Shown: in pieces, positions 59,830 to 64,000 of the stretch
Position numbering within the stretch: position 1 is the stretch's first letter
Layout of the letters: every line of letters begins with the position of its first letter
Assembly: GCF_000153285.1 (NCBI RefSeq)
Contig: NZ_CH724168.1
Coordinates: forward strand, 2,085,455 to 2,149,454
Length of the DNA stretch: 64,000 nucleotides
DNA from: Synechococcus sp. WH 7805
Lineage (GTDB): Bacteria > Cyanobacteriota > Cyanobacteriia > PCC-6307 > Cyanobiaceae
Reading direction: 5' to 3'
The notes under the pieces: model-generated
The model's database searches: none
What the model saw: only the letters and a program-made list of their open reading frames with translations
Told to the model about the DNA's origin: nothing
Translations under genes and position numbers: made by a program

Positions 59830-61026
59830 ATGGTCAACACCGTGTTGGCACCAGTTCAGAAGCGAGGGCAGGCCAACCTCGAGAAGCTCGGCTTGCCAAC
59901 CCGACGTCAGGAAGCCTGGCGGCTCACGGATCTCAAGCGGCTGAAGGCGATGGCGTCCCTTCCACATGTCGCAGGCGCCGATCAGAGTTCCTGGCCGTCG
60001 GTTGACCAGGGTGTCATCCGCCTTGTGATCGGGACAGATTCCGATCCCCTGGAGGGGATTCAGCTTCCAGAGGGCGTGTCGCCTCTGAGCGAGGCCGAGC
60101 TTGAGCAGGCCCTTGGACACACCCTGGATCGCTGCGGTTGTGCCGAGGTTTGGCCCGTGGAACTCAACCATGCCCACAGTCGGCGCGTCTTGGCTCTGCG
60201 GGTGCGTGGCTCGGTGGCCCCTCTCGAGATCGTGCTGGCTGCAGGCGATGGCCTGATTGCTACGCGGGTACTCCTGCTTCTGGAGGAAAAAGCGGAGCTG
60301 GACTTGCTTCAGGTGATTCCAGCCGAACGCGACAACGCAGCTGCACCTTTGGCCCACAGCCACGTGATTGAGGTGCATCTCGGGCAGGAGGCTCGTCTGC
60401 GCCACGGTCTTCTGGCCAGTGCGAGTGGTGACACCTCTCTGCTTGCTCATCTGGCGGTGGAGCAGGAACCTCGCAGCAGCTATGACTTCGTGAGTGTTTG
60501 CCGTGGTTGGCGCTTCGGCAGGCTGGAGCCCCGGGTGCTGCAGGTGGATGGACAGGCCACCACCCGGCTGAATGGTCTGGCGATGACCGGTGGGGATGAA
60601 CAATTTGCCACCCATACCGGCGTTTGCTTTCAAGGCCCGGAGGGATCACTCGATCAGCTTCAGAAAGCAGTGGCGGCTGATCGGTCTCACAGCATCTTCA
60701 ATGGTGCGATTCAGGTGCCCCGGGCTGCGCAGCGCACGGATGCATCCCAGCTCAGCCGCAATCTGCTGCTGTCCAGTCAGGCCCGCGTCGATGCCAAGCC
60801 AGAGCTGGAGATCGTGGCCGACGATGTGCGTTGTGCCCACGGAGCCACGGTCAGCCAGCTGCAGCAGGATCAGCTGTTTTACTTGCGCAGCCGAGGCGTG
60901 GCTGCTGATGAAGCTGCTGCGCTGTTGCTGAAGGGCTACTGCTGCGATGTGGTGGATCGTCTTCCTTCAGTGGCGCCCTCCTGGCTGGCATCCTCTGCCG
61001 TCAAGGATCCCGCCCGCCCCCTATGA
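59830..61026 (+). CDS. sufD: Fe-S assembly protein SufD
   Basis: A 398-residue partner of SufB with the same type of beta-helix (LSRNLLLSSQARVDAKPELEI, CAHGATVSQLQQDQLFYLRSRG) and the SufD Cys-His site DVRCAHG. It starts three bases after sufC and overlaps sufS by four bases. Confidence 0.95.
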   Translation: MVNTVLAPVQKRGQANLEKLGLPTRRQEAWRLTDLKRLKAMASLPHVAGADQSSWPSVDQGVIRLVIGTDSDPLEGIQLPEGVSPLSEAELEQALGHTLDRCGCAEVWPVELNHAHSRRVLALRVRGSVAPLEIVLAAGDGLIATRVLLLLEEKAELDLLQVIPAERDNAAAPLAHSHVIEVHLGQEARLRHGLLASASGDTSLLAHLAVEQEPRSSYDFVSVCRGWRFGRLEPRVLQVDGQATTRLNGLAMTGGDEQFATHTGVCFQGPEGSLDQLQKAVAADRSHSIFNGAIQVPRAAQRTDASQLSRNLLLSSQARVDAKPELEIVADDVRCAHGATVSQLQQDQLFYLRSRGVAADEAAALLLKGYCCDVVDRLPSVAPSWLASSAVKDPARPL

Positions 61027-62291
61027 CCACACTTTCTCGTGACATTGGCGTAACGCTTGCGGAACGGACTCGTGCCGATTTTCCGATCTTGGCTCAGGTG
61101 TCCGCTCAAGGTGATCCTTTGGTCTATCTCGACCACGCGGCGACCAGTCAGAAGCCCCAGGTAGTGCTCGACGCCCTGCGCAGCTACTACAGCTGCGACA
61201 ACGCCAATGTGCACCGGGGAGCACATCAGCTCAGCGCCCGTGCCACGGATGCCTTTGAGGGGGCCCGCGCTGCTGTCGCCCGATTCCTGGGGGCTGCCGG
61301 CCCTGAGGAGGTGGTGTTCACCCGCAATGCCACCGAGGCCATCAATCTGGTCGCACGCACCTGGGGAGATGACAACCTTCAGGCCGGCGATGAGGTGCTG
61401 CTCAGCGTGATGGAGCACCACAGCAATCTCGTTCCCTGGCAGCAGCTTGCCCAGCGCACGGGTTGCGTGCTGCGTCATGTGGGGATCACCGGGAGTGGAG
61501 AGCTCGACCTCGATGACCTTCGCCGGCAGCTCAACAAGCGCACTCGATTGGTGAGCCTTGTGCACATCAGCAACACCCTCGGGTGTCGCAATCCAGTGGA
61601 GGAGATCGCGGCTTTAGCTCATGGTGTCGGTGCTCTCATGCTCGTTGACGCCTGCCAGAGCCTGGCCCACCAATCCACCGATGTGCAGCGCCTGGGAGCT
61701 GATTTCCTCGTGGGGTCCTCCCACAAGCTGTGCGGTCCTACTGGAATGGGCTTTCTTTGGGCGCGAAAAGAGCTGCTCGAGGCCATGCCTCCGTTTCTGG
61801 GAGGTGGAGAAATGATCCAGGATGTGTACCTCGATCACAGCACCTGGGCGTCTCTGCCCCATAAGTTCGAGGCAGGTACCCCCGCCATTGGCGAAGCGGT
61901 GGGGATGGGTGCGGCGATCGCTTACCTGGAAGAACTTGGGCTTGAGCAGATCGCTGCCTGGGAAGCGCAACTCACGTGCCATCTGTTTCACAAGCTCGAG
62001 AGCATCGAGGGGCTGTTCATCCTTGGTCCCACCCCTGAGCAGCAGCCTGGACGGGGAGCCCTCGCCACATTTCTGGTTGATGGTGTCCACGCCAACGACA
62101 TCGCCTCCATGCTGGATCTCGCTGGAATCTGCATCCGCAGCGGACATCACTGCTGCCAGCCCCTGCATCGGCATTTCAACGTGACTGGCTCGGCCAGGGC
62201 CAGTCTCAGCTTCACCACGACGTTTGAGGAGATCGATCGTTTTGCGGCTGAGCTTCAAGGCGTGCTCGCGTTCTTCAGGGAGCACGGCTGA
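61023..62291 (+). CDS. sufS: Cysteine desulfurase SufS
   Basis: A 422-residue PLP enzyme that takes sulfur from cysteine for cluster assembly. The PLP-lysine site is VGSSHKLCGPTG; the persulfide cysteine lies in CIRSGHHCCQPLH near the C-terminus. ATHxxNTLG-like HISNTLGCRNP is also present. It ends the operon; its 3' end overlaps the convergent methyltransferase by 37 bases. Confidence 0.97.
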   Translation: MTTLSRDIGVTLAERTRADFPILAQVSAQGDPLVYLDHAATSQKPQVVLDALRSYYSCDNANVHRGAHQLSARATDAFEGARAAVARFLGAAGPEEVVFTRNATEAINLVARTWGDDNLQAGDEVLLSVMEHHSNLVPWQQLAQRTGCVLRHVGITGSGELDLDDLRRQLNKRTRLVSLVHISNTLGCRNPVEEIAALAHGVGALMLVDACQSLAHQSTDVQRLGADFLVGSSHKLCGPTGMGFLWARKELLEAMPPFLGGGEMIQDVYLDHSTWASLPHKFEAGTPAIGEAVGMGAAIAYLEELGLEQIAAWEAQLTCHLFHKLESIEGLFILGPTPEQQPGRGALATFLVDGVHANDIASMLDLAGICIRSGHHCCQPLHRHFNVTGSARASLSFTTTFEEIDRFAAELQGVLAFFREHG

Positions 62292-63001
62292 AGCACGGCG
62301 AGAGCCTCGCTCCCATGGGAGCTGCTCCAGGCCCAGCGCCAGCTCCAGCCCTCTTGGGCTGCGATCGTCTCGATCGTGCCGCGTTGGGCCGGCCAGTCGA
62401 ACTCCTGCATGTGTTCAACAATGGCTTTGGTCTGCAGGGTGTTGAGCGCGGGCCAGTCGCGCACCCGATCGATGTAACGATCGAGGTAGGTCTCCCTGGA
62501 ATCGTCGGCGTTCTGGAACACATCCACCCACAGCAGCAAGCCGTCGGGCTTGATCCGATTCCTGGCTCCCCGCAGAAACTGAATTTTTTGGCTGTCGCTG
62601 AGGTGGTGAATCGCGAAAGCGGAATGAATCACATCCACGCGCTCAGGCTTGCTGCCCTCCGCCAGAGGAGTGGGCCGTTCCGCCCAATCGAGGAGATCGC
62701 CTTGCTGCCATGTGCAGGGGAACGGCGCCTCACCCATCGCTCTGGCGGCCAGAGGCAGTACCGACGCTGTCAGGTCCAGGCCTGTGTAGGTACCCAGTGG
62801 CAAGGTCCTGAAGATGTCGGCCATGCGGGCCAGGTCGCCGCAGCCAAGATCCACGAGGGATGGTGGGGACCGGTGAGCGGGTCGTTCCGCCAGCCAGGCC
62901 TGCAGCGCCTCGGCCGTAGCGGCCGCCGCCGCCCGGTGTTCCATGGCGTCGTGCTCGAGCACGGTGCGGTAGGTCTGCCACTGCTGTTCAAACAGGCTCA
63001 C
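62255..63001 (-). CDS. Class I SAM-dependent methyltransferase
   Basis: A 248-residue protein with motif I VDLGCGDLARMA at about 49-60, then TGLDLTASVLP (motif II) and a typical Rossmann fold. No motif tells the substrate. It overlaps sufS by 37 bases at the 3' ends. Confidence 0.85.
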   Translation of the reverse strand: MSLFEQQWQTYRTVLEHDAMEHRAAAAATAEALQAWLAERPAHRSPPSLVDLGCGDLARMADIFRTLPLGTYTGLDLTASVLPLAARAMGEAPFPCTWQQGDLLDWAERPTPLAEGSKPERVDVIHSAFAIHHLSDSQKIQFLRGARNRIKPDGLLLWVDVFQNADDSRETYLDRYIDRVRDWPALNTLQTKAIVEHMQEFDWPAQRGTIETIAAQEGWSWRWAWSSSHGSEALAVLQPCSLKNASTP

Positions 63002-63084
63002 CTTTCCTGTCTCCCGTTTCCTTCAGGCTGACAGCGGCGTCAGGGGACAGGGGACAGGGGGCGGGGATCCCGACATCCCGACCG

Positions 63085-64000
63085 TCAGCTCCGTTGGCGC
63101 TGCCGCCCGAGACGCAGACCCAGCAGCAGCGAGGCCAGGGTGAGAAGCAGGGCGACCACGCTGAAGCGGGGCAGACCCCAGCTCACGATCAGCAAGGGGG
63201 ATAGGGCTGTCACCAGCCCGCCGCCGAGGAAAGGTTCGAACAGCAATTGTTTGAAGGAGAACGCCTCCATGGTGCGGCTGCGTCCGAAGGGGTCAGCCAT
63301 GCGCAGCAACAGCAACCCTGTGGCCGTCACGCCTGTGCCCTGACCGAAGTCTGCAATGCCACGCTCGAACCAGTGGTCGCCAAAAATGCGCGGCGCCAAC
63401 CAGAGGAATGCGCAGACATTCCAGGTGAGACCTGCTGCAGCGAGCAGCGCGAATGGAAGCCAGTTCTCCTCCAGAAGCGGCAGGTTGAGGCTGGCCATGG
63501 CGGCTGTGATCAGGAGATCCATCGCCAGGGAGCCGATGCTGGCCTGGGCCACAGGAGACACCAGGCGGGTCTGGCGACTTCGCTGCAGCAGAACCTGAAC
63601 GATCAATCCCCCCACCATCGCCAGAGGAAAGACGGGAATCGCGGCCAGCAGCCTGGCTGTGGCTTCGCCTCCAGCGAGTCCACCCAGCTGGGTGAGCCCT
63701 GCTTTGAGCAGAATTCCTAAACCGACGCCGCCTCCGGCGAGAGCCCCGTTCACCGTGAGCGCATCGATGGTCATCGACTGCGTTCGCTCGGACTCCACGG
63801 TTCCGGCAGCCGTCTCCAGAGCGAGTCGTTCATCCGCTGACATCGGATCGCCGTCGCCTGTCCGCATCAGCGGAGTGGCAGAGGCGCTGCTGGCGGCTTC
63901 GCTCTCACCCTGGGATAACCAGCGGCGACTGCGTCCGATCACCACCAGAGTGCTGCCGAGCAGCACGGCGGTCAGAACCCCCACCGTGGCCATGGCAAGA
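63085..64000 (-). CDS. Sodium/glutamate symporter GltS-like (partial)
   Basis: The C-terminal part of a membrane transporter. There are about seven hydrophobic segments and the sequence IADFGQGTGVTATGLLLLRM, the second conserved domain of GltS with its glycine/threonine-rich loop, followed by the FSFKQLLFEPFLGGGLVTAL pattern. The frame stays open to the right edge, so the start lies outside. A linker of about 45 acidic residues near 28-70 of the visible part is not usual for GltS. Confidence 0.75.
   Translation of the reverse strand, partial: LAMATVGVLTAVLLGSTLVVIGRSRRWLSQGESEAASSASATPLMRTGDGDPMSADERLALETAAGTVESERTQSMTIDALTVNGALAGGGVGLGILLKAGLTQLGGLAGGEATARLLAAIPVFPLAMVGGLIVQVLLQRSRQTRLVSPVAQASIGSLAMDLLITAAMASLNLPLLEENWLPFALLAAAGLTWNVCAFLWLAPRIFGDHWFERGIADFGQGTGVTATGLLLLRMADPFGRSRTMEAFSFKQLLFEPFLGGGLVTALSPLLIVSWGLPRFSVVALLLTLASLLLGLRLGRQRQRS

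Noticed and set aside
59704-60633. 309-codon minus-strand frame opposite sufC and sufD
   Set aside because: Shadow of the suf genes; no family features.
61914-61921. HIP1-type octamer GCGATCGC (also at about 53290)
   Set aside because: Only a couple of copies were noticed, unlike HIP1-rich freshwater cyanobacteria; no sign of a repeat system.

Overview
This window comes from a marine picocyanobacterium of the Synechococcus type. The 16S-Ile-Ala-23S-5S operon reads as cyanobacterial, and the window holds a phycobilisome rod-core linker (CpcG), a CpcS/CpeS-type bilin lyase, PsbU, a probable PetL, a high-light-inducible protein and ferredoxin-thioredoxin reductase. Gene packing is tight (many 1-4 base overlaps, GTG/TTG starts) and base composition is fairly even and moderately GC-rich. 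I see no prophage, insertion sequence, integron or CRISPR array. This is core chromosome with some small lineage-specific genes.

Layout. 1-12 kb: partial B12-radical SAM gene, petL candidate, MFS exporter, rimO, VKOR-thioredoxin fusion, nadB, psbU, DUF3120 protein, uppP, then a run of PDZ-radical SAM protein, TolC-like protein and inositol-phosphatase-like protein. 12.1-18.1 kb: rRNA operon with a long leader, two boxA-like elements and a strong terminator. 18-29 kb: YihY-like protein, exonuclease VII (xseA/xseB), hli, hrpB, HtrA protease, ABC-F ATPase and several small proteins, including a twin-CX3C protein and a Nif11-like protein. 29-40 kb: ribbon-helix-helix regulator, anmK, Ktr potassium uptake pair, hflX, type II NADH dehydrogenase, cysH, coaX, bcp, a phosphopantetheinyl transferase and a secreted DUF1400-like protein. 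40-52 kb: RarA ATPase fused to a long C-terminal domain, an RND efflux operon, pgm, a decayed alpha/beta-hydrolase pseudogene and a phospholipase-D-like lipoprotein with an EF-hand loop. 52-64 kb: DUF4912 protein, cpcG, cpcS, sufR, class I aldolase, ftrC-sufBCDS, a methyltransferase and a partial GltS-like transporter.

The clearest functional unit is the iron-sulfur cluster region. SufR carries the exact C-X12-C-X13-C-X14-C ligand spacing. It lies downstream of the aldolase gene, which is divergent from ftrC-sufB-sufC-sufD-sufS. A perfect 8-4-8 inverted repeat sits just before ftrC and is a good operator candidate. I found no clearly new multi-gene defence or mobile system. The most interesting items are the sufR/ftrC-suf arrangement, the decayed hydrolase, the RarA fusion, the RND pump with an extra membrane insertion, the twin-CX3C and Nif11-like small proteins, and an hrpB reading frame whose conserved N-terminus extends upstream of any standard start codon.
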